Shown here in pieces: positions 1 through 8,774 of a stretch of 64,000 nt of DNA. Source of the stretch: Eubacterium maltosivorans (lineage in GTDB: Bacteria; Bacillota; Clostridia; Eubacteriales; Eubacteriaceae); contig NZ_CP029487.1 of the NCBI RefSeq assembly GCF_002441855.2, forward strand, positions 1,178,001 to 1,242,000. Reading direction: 5' to 3'. Every line of letters begins with the position of its first letter. Positions within the stretch are counted from its first letter, which is position 1. The position numbers and the translations under genes are program-made. A model generated the notes under the pieces. The model did not search any database and had not been told where the DNA came from. It was given only the letters and a program-made list of their open reading frames with translations.

Positions 1-1056
1 TGAGATATAGTGGTTCGAGAGGGCAATGATATCTTCCTTTCGATTTTTTAACGGCGGCAGCTGAAGGTTAAAGACGCTGAGCCGGTAATAAAGGTCTGAG
101 CGCAGGCGGTTTTCCTTGATGGCCTCCAGGGGATCCTGGTTAATCGCCGCGATTATCCTGACATTTGCGATAATCTCTTTATTCCCGCCAACTCTTCTGA
201 ATCTTTTCTCCTCCAGTACTCTCAACAGCTTGGACTGGATACTGATATTCATTGAGTTTAACTCATCCAGAAAAAGGGTTCCGCCTTCAGCTTCTTCAAA
301 AAGGCCCTTTCGTTCTTTTGCTCCGGTAAAGGAGCCGCTTCTCACACCAAACAACGTGCTCTCCAAAAGGTTCTCGGGTATCGCGCTGCAATTAACAGCC
401 ACAAAATGATTCTTTTTGTGATCACTGATATTATGAATACTCTGGGCAAATACCTCTTTTCCTGTCCCTGTGGCTCCGGATATCATAATCGGTACATCTG
501 TTGTCCCGGCCAGCTTGGCTTTTTCAATGCACTGCTTCATTTCATTGCTTTCACCTATAATATCCTCAAAGGTATACTGTGTGTTATTATGGAGCTTAAC
601 GGCGCTTAACGTGCCGTTGTCATGATTCTTTTTATTGATCGTATCAATTAAATTAAAATACTCTGATATTTCGCGGTAGGTGCCGACGCTCATTTCAATA
701 TTTCCACTTTCATCAAAAACAGGAAAAGAATTAAAGAGCACCGTACATTCTTTACCGTTCTGTGTTTTATAGTAAGAGAAGGTATCCTTATAGCAGCGCC
801 CATCCTTTAAGGTGTTCAACAGCAGGGAGCGGTTTTCATCGTTCAGGGTGATGGCCTTATCCGGATCATTTGGTTCATAAATTTCATTTGGGTTTTTGCC
901 GATTGCATCCTCTCTTTTCATCTCCTCGATACGTTCACAGCCTTTTGAATAGGCAATAATTTTTTTGTTTTTATCGACAACCAGCACGCAGAAATCCTCA
1001 ATTTTTTCAAGACATTCTGTTGGCATTAATTTTTTTTCTGTTTTCCCATTTTTCAT
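1..1056 (-). CDS. Sigma-54-dependent transcriptional activator (PAS + AAA+), C-terminus cut by window edge
   Basis: Read directly from the minus strand: an open frame of 352 codons from an ATG at 1056 runs off the left edge. An SD-like AGAGGTG precedes the start. The N-terminal ~120 residues look like a PAS sensor domain. An AAA+ domain follows, with Walker A SGATGTGKE, the sigma-54-contacting loop GSFTGA (variant of GAFTGA) and Walker B GGTLFLDE. The C-terminal HTH would lie outside the window. Such activators bind upstream sites and use ATP to open sigma-54 promoters. The neighbouring MFS-mttB-mttB operon has a sigma-54 promoter with palindromic upstream sites, so this protein is its likely activator (inference from position). 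The PAS domain may sense the substrate or a metabolic state. Confidence 0.93.
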   Translation of the reverse strand, partial: MKNGKTEKKLMPTECLEKIEDFCVLVVDKNKKIIAYSKGCERIEEMKREDAIGKNPNEIYEPNDPDKAITLNDENRSLLLNTLKDGRCYKDTFSYYKTQNGKECTVLFNSFPVFDESGNIEMSVGTYREISEYFNLIDTINKKNHDNGTLSAVKLHNNTQYTFEDIIGESNEMKQCIEKAKLAGTTDVPIMISGATGTGKEVFAQSIHNISDHKKNHFVAVNCSAIPENLLESTLFGVRSGSFTGAKERKGLFEEAEGGTLFLDELNSMNISIQSKLLRVLEEKRFRRVGGNKEIIANVRIIAAINQDPLEAIKENRLRSDLYYRLSVFNLQLPPLKNRKEDIIALSNHYIS

Positions 1057-1081
1057 AAAGCACCTCTTGATTTTTGGTGAT

Positions 1082-1112
1082 GGTATTTTAACCTAAAATA
1101 CCTGTATGGCAA
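1082..1112 (-). promoter_or_regulatory. Hairpin/promoter region between mttB and the activator gene
   Basis: A perfect inverted repeat (GGTATTTT, 5-nt loop, AAAATACC) lies at 1082-1102. No T-run follows it on the minus strand, so it is a poor terminator. A possible minus-strand promoter overlaps it: TTGCCA at 1107-1112, 16 nt, TAAAAT. The repeat may therefore be an operator for the activator gene. Confidence 0.35.
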
Positions 1113-1148
1113 AACGGCTGCATTTTTAATTAAGAATCACTACTTTAT

Positions 1149-2591
1149 TTATATGTTTTCTCTATATTCAACAGGAATATAAGGCCTGAGCAGATCATCC
1201 TGCTCTTTGGTAATTTCAGGGGCCTCATAAGACGCGATGCGACGTTCAACCTCCTCTTTGCAAAGCGCATCAATACTTGGAGCTCCCCTGTTCATCCACT
1301 GGTTGGGATCTTCTTTATTCAAAAATTCAGGCAGGTAGAATTCTTCCCGGTACATTTTTGGCGTCCTGCCTTTTAGAAAAGTGCCCCGTGCGCCGGTTTC
1401 TTCAATCTCTTTAATGCAAAAACGGCTTTCATCACAGTCTATCCCCCTAATCAGGCGGCTGCACATGGCGGTTATTTCCTCGTCTACGATATACTTTTCA
1501 AAGCTGATAACATTGAAGGAGCCCATAATACCGCAGGCGTGTGCAACCAGATCTGCGCCGCAGTCCAGCGTTGCAAAAGTGAGCATTTCGGACTCAATAC
1601 CTGCCTGAATATCAAAATCCTTTGCGTCGCTCAACGCTCCACCTGTCCTGAAAGGCATGTGGTAAAGATCAGCCAGACCTGCTGTTGCATAACAGATCAG
1701 CGCAGACTCGGGCGCGCCAATGCTCAGCTGCAGTGTTCTCAGATTCGTGCCTGCCGAGGTATTGCCATAGACTACCGGCAGCCCTGGCCTGCAAAGCTGT
1801 GTCAGCACAATCCCTGCCAGTGTCTCGGCATTTGTCATGGCCATCATCCCAGCGATTGACGGAGGCGCTGTCAGGAGCGCCATCCCACACGGGCTGATCC
1901 ACAACGGTTGGTTTTCATCGCAATGCGCCAAAATGCGTTCGATCGGGTCATGATCATAGCATAACGGGGACAGTGTGTTGACACCGTAGGAGATTACGTA
2001 TTTTTCATCGTCCTCCACACCCTCAAATCGTTTGACCAGCCGAATTCCCTCGGCAAAGACTTCCCGCACGCTCTCCTTCTCAGAAAGCGCGAAGGTTCTG
2101 GGCATGAGGGCCACAGGCGCTGTGTGGCTGTATTTTAAGGCAATTGCGATGTTCGAAAAAATCTTTTGTTCCTTACTAAAATGCTCTGTTTCCAAGAACC
2201 CGTTTACATCGTTGCTGTTGACAATCTTACTGGCCTCGCCTAATTTGAACTGCCTGATAATATCGCTGTTCGTCATCTTTCGGATATGTCCATTTTCGGA
2301 TAAATAGATGGACCCATCAGCCGGCCGCATGATTCTGGAACCGTGTCCTACCTCGTAGCTTCCTTTTAATGAAAACCGTGTAAAGCTCTCTGGTACTGTT
2401 TCTAATGCGTTTTGTACCATTTTTTCGTCCAGGTAGACTGTATCATTCTCAACCGATGCACCGTTTCTTTTAAAAATATCAAGCGCTTCCGGATGCTCAA
2501 ATTTGATTCCGGTATGTTTTAAGATATGCAGACTTTTTTCATGTATCTTCTCAATTTTTTCCTTCTTAATATACTTTTCATACGCTTTCAT
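1149..2591 (-). CDS. MttB-family (non-pyrrolysine) methylamine/betaine:corrinoid methyltransferase, second paralogue
   Basis: 480 residues, the usual length for the trimethylamine methyltransferase (MttB/COG5598) superfamily. Conserved stretches include WISPCGMALLTAPPSIAGMM and the C-terminal KGRTPKMYREEFYLPEF. No in-frame amber codon interrupts it, so it belongs to the non-Pyl branch. Characterised members of that branch demethylate quaternary amines (glycine betaine, proline betaine, carnitine) and pass the methyl group to a corrinoid protein. The start lies 4 nt after the stop of the first paralogue, with SD AGAAGGG overlapping that gene's end, so the two are translated together. The paralogues share motifs throughout but clearly differ in sequence. 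The substrate cannot be told from sequence. No corrinoid-protein gene lies in the operon. Confidence 0.93.
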   Translation of the reverse strand: MKAYEKYIKKEKIEKIHEKSLHILKHTGIKFEHPEALDIFKRNGASVENDTVYLDEKMVQNALETVPESFTRFSLKGSYEVGHGSRIMRPADGSIYLSENGHIRKMTNSDIIRQFKLGEASKIVNSNDVNGFLETEHFSKEQKIFSNIAIALKYSHTAPVALMPRTFALSEKESVREVFAEGIRLVKRFEGVEDDEKYVISYGVNTLSPLCYDHDPIERILAHCDENQPLWISPCGMALLTAPPSIAGMMAMTNAETLAGIVLTQLCRPGLPVVYGNTSAGTNLRTLQLSIGAPESALICYATAGLADLYHMPFRTGGALSDAKDFDIQAGIESEMLTFATLDCGADLVAHACGIMGSFNVISFEKYIVDEEITAMCSRLIRGIDCDESRFCIKEIEETGARGTFLKGRTPKMYREEFYLPEFLNKEDPNQWMNRGAPSIDALCKEEVERRIASYEAPEITKEQDDLLRPYIPVEYRENI

Positions 2592-2595
2592 CTAA

Positions 2596-4032
2596 CTAGA
2601 TCCCTTCTCTGTAAATTTGGGGGATAAATGCATCCAATAATTTACATTGGTCTTTGGTTCTCTCAGGCGCCTCATAGGCTTCCAGGCGTTTCTTAACCTC
2701 TGCCCTCGCCTTTTCCTTAATGCTGACGCTCCCTTCATTCTGCCACTGGTTTGGATCCTCTTTGTTAAATAAGGCCGCCCTGTAAAATTCTTCACGATAC
2801 ATCTTAGGTGTTCTACCTTTCAGGAACGTCCCTCTTGGCCCAACCTTCCTGATGGCGTCAAAGCATAATTTCTCTTCCGAGCAGTCAATACCACTTCGTT
2901 CGCGCTCAAGCATACCGATAATTTCCTCATCCATGATAAATTTTTCAAGGCTCAGCACATTAAAGGTCCCCATTGTCCCGATGGTATGGTAGATTACATC
3001 CGGCTGAACATCTATCGTTGCCTTTAGGAGCATCATCGTTTCAGCGCCAGCCTGTCCATCTAAATCTTTGGCGTCCGATAGCGAGCCGCCGGTCCTGAAT
3101 GGCAGGCCGTAGTAATCTGCCAACGCGGCGGTTCCGTAAGCAATCAAGGCTGTCTCGGGTGTACCAATCGTCAGCTGCAGTGTTTTTAAATCGGAGGAGC
3201 CCGATGTATTGCCATAGACAAAGCCGGTTCCGGGCCGTATCAGCTGGATGAGCACAAGACCAGCCAATATTTCTGCATTGTTCATTGAAAGAATGCCTGC
3301 AACAGAAGGTGGGCCGGTCAATACAGGCATTGCACAAGGCGATAAAATCAACGGCTGATTTTCATCACAGGCGGCGAATATCTTTTCGACCGGCGCGCTG
3401 TCATAGGTCAAGGGCGACAGCACGTTTAAGCTTCGATAGCATACGTACTGGTCCCTGATCCCTTCAAATTCCTTAATCAGCTGAATGCCCTTCCGCGTCA
3501 AATCATAAACAGCCTCAGGGTCCAGCCCTAACGTCATCTCATTGGCGTTTATATGGCTTTTTCCCGAATATTTTAAGTCCATGGCATAAACGCCAAACAC
3601 CTTTTCTTCCGCCGTAAATTTCTGAGCGTCTGGAAACTGGTTTAGCACAGCAGAGTCGATAACCGGGCTCATGACTCCCATTTTAAATTGATTGATATTG
3701 TCCTCGTTTGTCGTCTTACGAATTTTGTCCCCATCCTGAATATAAATATTGGACGCCAGCGCAATCTTCATCATGCTGCCGCCGCCAATTTCCATATCCT
3801 TATAGGAGTTGGAATAAATCATGAATTTCCGGGGCGCTGTTTTCAACGCCGTCTCAAGCATTTTTTCATCTATAAAGACGGTATCGCCCTCTACCCTTGC
3901 ACCGTGTTTTTTAAAGACCTCCAGCGCACGTGTATTTTCAAAATTGATGCCAATCTCAGACAGAATTTTCAATGTGTTTTCATGTACCTTTTCAACTGAT
4001 TCTTTCGAAATATACTTTTCATAAGCTTTCAT
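2596..4032 (-). CDS. MttB-family (non-pyrrolysine) methyltransferase, first paralogue
   Basis: 478 residues, full length for the MttB superfamily, starting MKAYEKYI like its neighbour. The core LSPCAMPVLTGPPSVAGI and the C-terminal KGRTPKMYREEFYRAALF match the other paralogue. The reading frame has no internal TAG; it ends on a TAG, which is an ordinary stop because only seven further codons would follow. The probable role is methyl transfer from a quaternary amine to a corrinoid carrier, feeding the Wood-Ljungdahl methyl branch (family knowledge). It lies 20 bp behind the MFS gene, with SD AGAGGTG, and is very likely co-transcribed from the sigma-54 promoter at 5443-5460. The pairing may mean two substrates or a heteromeric enzyme. 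Confidence 0.93.
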   Translation of the reverse strand: MKAYEKYISKESVEKVHENTLKILSEIGINFENTRALEVFKKHGARVEGDTVFIDEKMLETALKTAPRKFMIYSNSYKDMEIGGGSMMKIALASNIYIQDGDKIRKTTNEDNINQFKMGVMSPVIDSAVLNQFPDAQKFTAEEKVFGVYAMDLKYSGKSHINANEMTLGLDPEAVYDLTRKGIQLIKEFEGIRDQYVCYRSLNVLSPLTYDSAPVEKIFAACDENQPLILSPCAMPVLTGPPSVAGILSMNNAEILAGLVLIQLIRPGTGFVYGNTSGSSDLKTLQLTIGTPETALIAYGTAALADYYGLPFRTGGSLSDAKDLDGQAGAETMMLLKATIDVQPDVIYHTIGTMGTFNVLSLEKFIMDEEIIGMLERERSGIDCSEEKLCFDAIRKVGPRGTFLKGRTPKMYREEFYRAALFNKEDPNQWQNEGSVSIKEKARAEVKKRLEAYEAPERTKDQCKLLDAFIPQIYREGI

Positions 4033-4052
4033 AATTCACCTCTTTTCCGTGT

Positions 4053-5336
4053 CTATACGGCTTCTTCTGCATTTTTTTTATCTGCAATTTTTCCTTCTTT
4101 TTGAATCACTGCCAGCTTCGCAATGGTTTCTTTATTCCGTCTGTGAAAAATAATGGAGATAATACATGCAAATATTGCTCCGGCCGCTGCGGCTATAAAG
4201 ATAAAGCGGTATGCCAGCTCCGGCGGATAGCTATCCAGCCAGTTACCGATAATAATTGGCATAAAGCTGTCCGGCAAAAAGCCAATGGTGGAGATGATCC
4301 CAATTACTGTACCGGACATGTACATTGGAATATCTGCCTCCGGCAGGGTTGCAAAATAAATTCCCCTGGCAGCTCCAAGGATAATATAGCCCAGCGCAGT
4401 ACCAATAAATACCAGAATAACCAGGGATGCCTGCTGCGGGATAATCGCAATAAAAATATTGATGACTGCCAGCAGCGCAGTGACGATAATCAACAGCTTC
4501 GAAATCCCGGTTTTATTGCTGACATTCCCCGAGATCAAAGCGCCGATAGGCTGCATATAATCCCTGAACATACCCAGAATTGCCCCCAGTGTTATGGACA
4601 GGCCAAACATCTGCGTTCCGTACGGCGTCATATAGGGCGTTGTCGTGCAGGAAATAAAAGCTCCAAAAACGATAAAGGACATCAACCATACGTTTGGATT
4701 TTTAAGGCAGGTTAACAGAATTTTTCCAATTCCCAAATTTTTGTCCTTGTCCGGTTCGTCCCTTTCAAAGAAAATCCAGATGAGAATTCCAATCAGGATA
4801 CAGGCCCCGCCAAAGATAAAGATAACGACCTGCATACCAGTGACAATGTTGGAAAACTGGCTGAAAATAAAAATAGCAATGGTTCCAAGAACTGCTGCCA
4901 GGATACTTCTGGTCCCTTCAACATCGCCCTGCGCCTTTCCTTCTTCTCCTGGTCTTGCAAAAATTCGAATCGCCTTAATTAAGGCGGACCAGAAGGTTAA
5001 GGTTGTCGTAACCCCTAAGATGGCGAAAAGCACGACCGCGACCCGGTAATCCGGGATCGTACCAAACCCCACACACAACAGTCCCGAAGCTACATAGGAA
5101 AAAGCCAGCAGCTTTCTCGCCGAAAACTTATCAGCCACCAGTCCCCCTAAAAAATATGTGGCGATTGTCATGGTCGTGTAAGCGCTTGTCATAATCCCGA
5201 GTTCCACATTCGTGACGTTAAAAGCCTGGATCAGAGCATCGTAAAAACTGGCTTTCATATAAGGTACATAATAAATAATGCTTGCGCCGCACAGACAAAT
5301 AAATTGAATTGCTCGTTTGAAATCAAATTTTTTCAT
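4053..5336 (-). CDS. MFS transporter, probable substrate importer of the MttB operon
   Basis: 427 residues with about 12 hydrophobic segments and a short charged C-tail. The motif GGLVADKFSARKLL between the second and third helices is the MFS signature loop. The overall look is that of the oxalate/formate-antiporter-like or sugar-phosphate-like branches. It is the first gene of a three-gene operon with two MttB methyltransferases, so it probably brings in the methylated amine they use (inference). The SD AAGGGGG is well placed upstream of ATG 5336. The leader runs about 97 nt from the predicted sigma-54 start site. Confidence 0.9.
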   Translation of the reverse strand: MKKFDFKRAIQFICLCGASIIYYVPYMKASFYDALIQAFNVTNVELGIMTSAYTTMTIATYFLGGLVADKFSARKLLAFSYVASGLLCVGFGTIPDYRVAVVLFAILGVTTTLTFWSALIKAIRIFARPGEEGKAQGDVEGTRSILAAVLGTIAIFIFSQFSNIVTGMQVVIFIFGGACILIGILIWIFFERDEPDKDKNLGIGKILLTCLKNPNVWLMSFIVFGAFISCTTTPYMTPYGTQMFGLSITLGAILGMFRDYMQPIGALISGNVSNKTGISKLLIIVTALLAVINIFIAIIPQQASLVILVFIGTALGYIILGAARGIYFATLPEADIPMYMSGTVIGIISTIGFLPDSFMPIIIGNWLDSYPPELAYRFIFIAAAAGAIFACIISIIFHRRNKETIAKLAVIQKEGKIADKKNAEEAV

Positions 5337-5442
5337 TTTTTCCCCCTTGGATCATTCTAAAAATACATATTTACCGCGAGCTCACAGCCTTTTTGACGTA
5401 TTGTTGCCCTCCTTTCGTATAAAATTGGCTTGAAATTAATAT

Positions 5443-5460
5443 TTGCAAATTTTGTGCCAA
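5443..5460 (-). promoter_or_regulatory. Sigma-54 (-24/-12) promoter of the MFS-mttB-mttB operon
   Basis: On the minus strand the sequence is TTGGCACAAAATTTGCAA. The GG (5458-5457) and GC (5446-5445) dinucleotides are exactly 12 nt apart, matching the TTGGCAC-N5-TTGC consensus. Transcription should start near 5433. A sigma-54 activator gene lies at the end of the same cluster. Confidence 0.88.
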
Positions 5461-5573
5461 AGATATTTTTTGTTTTTTTACGAAAATTTATTAAAAAGCT
5501 TTTTTAAATATCTTTTTTTCCTTTAAATATAAAATAAAAACATTTTTACAACTTTTTATTGTTGTTTTTACAT

Positions 5574-5664
5574 AAAAAATTGCGCGCAATTTTTTGTTTA
5601 GCTCATTTTAAAACCTTTACAGTCTATGCTCTAATTTCTATAAGCGCAATATTTTTTTGCGCTT
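5574..5664. promoter_or_regulatory. Palindromic upstream activator sites for the sigma-54 promoter
   Basis: There are two inverted repeats sharing the half-site TTGCGC. One is a perfect 22-bp palindrome at 5574-5595 with core AATTGCGCGCAATT. The other, at 5642-5664, is AAGCGCAA, 7 nt, TTGCGCTT. They lie about 115-210 bp upstream of the -24 element, the usual distance for enhancer-like activator sites. The flanks are extremely AT-rich, which would favour looping. Assignment to the adjacent activator is inferred. Confidence 0.65.
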
Positions 5665-5766
5665 TTGGTCTTATTTTGATATTTTTTGTAAATTAATGGT
5701 TTTTATCAAATAAAAAAAGACATTCATTCCTGTAGAAACAAGAAAAAATGTCTTTTCCATAAAATC

Positions 5767-5795
5767 AAAAAACTGCCTGATTACTCAGACAGTCT
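5767..5795 (-). terminator. Terminator after the DUF362 ferredoxin gene
   Basis: Imperfect hairpin with arms ACTGCCTGA and TCAGACAGT around a TTAC loop, flanked by T/A runs on both sides, so it can act in both directions. A second weaker repeat (AAAAGACAT ... ATGTCTTTT) lies at about 5715-5755. Confidence 0.7.
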
Positions 5796-5801
5796 TTTTC
5801 A

Positions 5802-6929
5802 CTATTTTATCTCAATCAATTCATAGGCCCTGGTTCCAAGTCCGATTTTTTCTGCGTGCTCAAGGCACACCCGCCAGTCAGTTTCGGGATGGGTGCAGGT
5901 AAAGCGGTCATGCTCCTCGGCATCATGAACATGGTTTTTATGGATCTGATCTGCCAGATAACTGCCGGGAATAATGGGCGCTTGATTACAGGCGTCGGCA
6001 CATGCCATGTCAAGTGCTACCGGATCATAAGAGGCAAACATGCCAACATCCTGAATAATCGGCAGGTCATTTTCAGCATGACAGTCGCAGAATGGTGAAA
6101 CATCCATGACCAGGCTGATATGAAAATTCGGCCGGCCCTTTATAACAGCCAGGCTGTATTCGGCCATTTTTTTATTGAGCACATCAAAGCTTTCGTCGTT
6201 GGGCGTGGTGATGGCATCAAAAGGACATATCCCGATACAGCGTCCGCAGCCCACGCATTTGTCATGATCGATCACAGCTTTTTCCGGGTAAGAGATGGCG
6301 TTCATGGCGCAGATATCCTTACATACTTTGCAGTCGCGGCATTTCTTTTCGATGACATGTGGCTTGCCCGCATTGTGCATTTCCATTTTTCCGCGTCTGG
6401 AGCCACAGCCCATCCCAATGTTTTTAAGCGCGCCGCCAAATCCGGTGTTCTCATGGCCCTTAAAATGGCTCAGCGTGATAAAAACATCCGCATCCATAAT
6501 GGCCCGCCCGATTTTGGCCTCCTTGATATACTCGCCATTGACTGGTACCTCCACCTCGTCTGTCCCCTTAAGTCCATCGGCGATGATCAGCTGACAGCCG
6601 GTGGTAAAGGGGTTATAGCCATTTTCATAAGCCGCGTCGAGATGCTCCAGAGCGTCCTTCCGACGGCCCACATATAAGGTATTGCAGTCCGTTAAAAAGG
6701 GCTTTCCCCCTTCCTCTTTGATCAAATCCACAACGACCTTTGAAAAATTGGGCCGAAGATAGGCAATGTTTCCAGGCTCTCCAAAATGTATTTTAATCGC
6801 CGCAAATTTATTTTCAAAGTCAATGTCGGTCATTCCTGCCGCCACAATCAGCTTTCTGAGCTTTTGCAGGAGATTCATTTTTGGATTCGCTCTGAAATTC
6901 GTAAAATAGACCTTTGCTTTTTCGTTCAT
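5802..6929 (-). CDS. DUF362 domain protein with two [4Fe-4S] ferredoxin motifs
   Basis: 375 residues. The N-terminal two thirds match DUF362 (KIHFGEPGN, LTDCNTLYVGRRKD, SHFKGHENTGFGGALKN). A ferredoxin insert carries two cluster motifs, CRDCKVCKDIC and CVGCGRCIGIC, enough for two [4Fe-4S] clusters. The C-terminus returns to DUF362 (SYDPVALDMACADACN). It is cytoplasmic, with no signal peptide. The family is common in anaerobes and is thought to act in electron transfer, but the reaction is unknown. It stands alone: a terminator follows it, and about 100 bp separate its start from the next gene upstream. SD AGGAGG lies 12 nt before the ATG, slightly far. Confidence 0.88.
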   Translation of the reverse strand: MNEKAKVYFTNFRANPKMNLLQKLRKLIVAAGMTDIDFENKFAAIKIHFGEPGNIAYLRPNFSKVVVDLIKEEGGKPFLTDCNTLYVGRRKDALEHLDAAYENGYNPFTTGCQLIIADGLKGTDEVEVPVNGEYIKEAKIGRAIMDADVFITLSHFKGHENTGFGGALKNIGMGCGSRRGKMEMHNAGKPHVIEKKCRDCKVCKDICAMNAISYPEKAVIDHDKCVGCGRCIGICPFDAITTPNDESFDVLNKKMAEYSLAVIKGRPNFHISLVMDVSPFCDCHAENDLPIIQDVGMFASYDPVALDMACADACNQAPIIPGSYLADQIHKNHVHDAEEHDRFTCTHPETDWRVCLEHAEKIGLGTRAYELIEIK

Positions 6930-7025
6930 ATTGTTTTAACGCCTCCTTGAATTGTTCCAGATTATTTTATCATAAACCCATCATTTTAGATACCCGTTTT
7001 AGCTGCTCGCCAAAGCAAAAATCCC

Positions 7026-8774
7026 CTACTCGCTTCCCTCAAACTGGCTGTTGTAAAGTTTTGTATAAAAACCATTTTGAGCCAGCAAAGATGCATGGTT
7101 TCCCTGCTCCACGATACGTCCCTGGTTCATCACCAGAATAATATCCGCCTCGCGGATGGTGGACAGCCGATGCGCAACCACGAAGCTGGTTCTACCCCTC
7201 ATCATATCGTTAAATGCGTTTTGAATACGGATCTCAGTTCGTGTGTCAATGCTGCTGGTCGCCTCATCGAGAATGAGCATTGGCGGTCTGGTGAGCATGA
7301 CCCTGGCGATGCAGAGAAGCTGCCGCTGCCCCTGGGAGAGGTTCTCTCCGCCCTCGGCAATCTGTGTGTCGTAGCCCTTTTCAAGCTGCCTGATAAAGCT
7401 GTCGGCGTAGGCCTTTCGAGCGGCCTCGACGATCTCATCATCGCTGGCATCCGGTCTGCCATAGGCAATGTTCTCCCGTATCGTTCCTGAAAACAGCCAG
7501 GTATCCTGGAGCACCATGCCGTACTGCTCTCTAAGACTGCTCCGGGTCACACCTTTTACCGGATGCCCGTCCACGGCAATAGTACCCCGGTTGACATCGT
7601 AAAAACGCATAAGCAGATTGATGATCGTGGTCTTTCCGCAGCCTGTCGGCCCTACCAGCGCAATCCGCTGCCCCGGTTCGGCATTAATGTTCAAATCCCT
7701 GATGAGGCGCGTATCCGGCTGATATGAAAAATCCACATGTTCTGCGCGCACCGCTCCTTCTGCCAGCGGCAGCGCCGGAAGCGCCGCGTCGCTTGGTTCT
7801 GGCGGTTCATCCAGCAGGGCAAAAACCCTTCTGGCCGAGGCAAAGGCCGTCTGGATTTCTGTCAGCACACCAGTCACCTCATTAAAGGGCTTGGTGTACT
7901 GGTTAGCATAGGCTAAAAAGCTCGACAGCTGCCCTACACTCAGGCCTCCGCGTATGGCTGAAAGCGCTCCGGTTATGCCCACAGCCGCGTAAACCATAGC
8001 GTTAACAAAGCGCGTGGAAGGATTGGTCAGCGAAGAATAAAACTGCGCCCGAACGCCGCAGCGGTACAAGCGCTGGTTAATGGCCTCAAACTCCTGCTTT
8101 GCTGCTGCCTCATGGCTGAAAGCCGTGACCACCTTCTGATTGCCTACCATTTCCTCCACAAAACCACTCAGATCGCCGCGCACCACAGATTGCTCCCTGA
8201 ATTTGTTATAGGAAAGCCTGGCGATAATCCCTGCCACAAAAATGGATAAAGGCGTGACCAGGACTACCACTACTGTAATGCGCAGATTGATCGACAGCAT
8301 AAAGCCCAGCGTTCCCAGAATCGTCACGACACCAGTAAAAAGCTGAGTAAGGCCCTGAAGCAGACCATTTGAGATCAGTTCGATATCATTGACAAAACGG
8401 CTCATCAAATCCCCGTGCGAGTGACTGTCGATATACTTAAGCGGGACGGTATTAAATTTTTCAAAGGCCTCCTTCCGGATATCCTGAATTGTTTTGTAGG
8501 TAATCTGATTGGTGCACAGGCTCATCAGGTATTGAAAGATAACCGTGACGCCGATATTGACACCCAAAATTACCACATAGCGCATAATCCCCGAAAAATC
8601 CACCTGACCCGGCCCCACGATATAATCTACCCCGCGGCCGATCAAAACCGGCATCCACAAAGCAAGGGCAATGCTGATCACCGCGCAGACAAGGCCGAGA
8701 AAAAGAAAAATGCCATAGGGCTTTGCATAGGCCCACAGCCTCGGAATCACCGGTATTTTGTTTTTTTCATTCAT
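7026..8774 (-). CDS. ABC exporter half-transporter (canonical NBD), MdlB/LmrA-like
   Basis: 582 residues: an N-terminal six-helix exporter domain (about 1-310) and a C-terminal ATPase. The ATPase has Walker A GPTGCGKTT, signature LSQGQ, Walker B LILDEATSS with catalytic Glu, and H-loop VVAHRLST. Its start overlaps the stop of the upstream exporter gene by 4 bp (ATGA), so the two are translationally coupled and should form a heterodimer. This subunit holds the intact catalytic Glu and switch His, while its signature (LSQGQ) departs from LSGGQ. The substrate is unknown; drugs, lipids or peptides are usual for the family. No terminator was seen between it and the DUF362 gene downstream (96 bp). 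Confidence 0.93.
   Translation of the reverse strand: MNEKNKIPVIPRLWAYAKPYGIFLFLGLVCAVISIALALWMPVLIGRGVDYIVGPGQVDFSGIMRYVVILGVNIGVTVIFQYLMSLCTNQITYKTIQDIRKEAFEKFNTVPLKYIDSHSHGDLMSRFVNDIELISNGLLQGLTQLFTGVVTILGTLGFMLSINLRITVVVVLVTPLSIFVAGIIARLSYNKFREQSVVRGDLSGFVEEMVGNQKVVTAFSHEAAAKQEFEAINQRLYRCGVRAQFYSSLTNPSTRFVNAMVYAAVGITGALSAIRGGLSVGQLSSFLAYANQYTKPFNEVTGVLTEIQTAFASARRVFALLDEPPEPSDAALPALPLAEGAVRAEHVDFSYQPDTRLIRDLNINAEPGQRIALVGPTGCGKTTIINLLMRFYDVNRGTIAVDGHPVKGVTRSSLREQYGMVLQDTWLFSGTIRENIAYGRPDASDDEIVEAARKAYADSFIRQLEKGYDTQIAEGGENLSQGQRQLLCIARVMLTRPPMLILDEATSSIDTRTEIRIQNAFNDMMRGRTSFVVAHRLSTIREADIILVMNQGRIVEQGNHASLLAQNGFYTKLYNSQFEGSE

Noticed and set aside
1381-1608. Plus-strand frames opposite the mttB, ABC and surface-protein genes
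   Set aside because: These are antisense shadows of strongly supported genes, with no SD, no family features and basic, low-complexity products.
2592-2600. TAG stop of the first mttB as a possible pyrrolysine codon
   Set aside because: Read-through would add only seven codons before the next stop, and both MttB proteins are full length without an internal TAG; pyrrolysine in MttB lies mid-protein.
5338-5801. Horizontally acquired or phage-like AT-rich DNA
   Set aside because: The AT-rich stretch is explained by the sigma-54 control region and terminators; there are no integrase, att repeats or phage genes.
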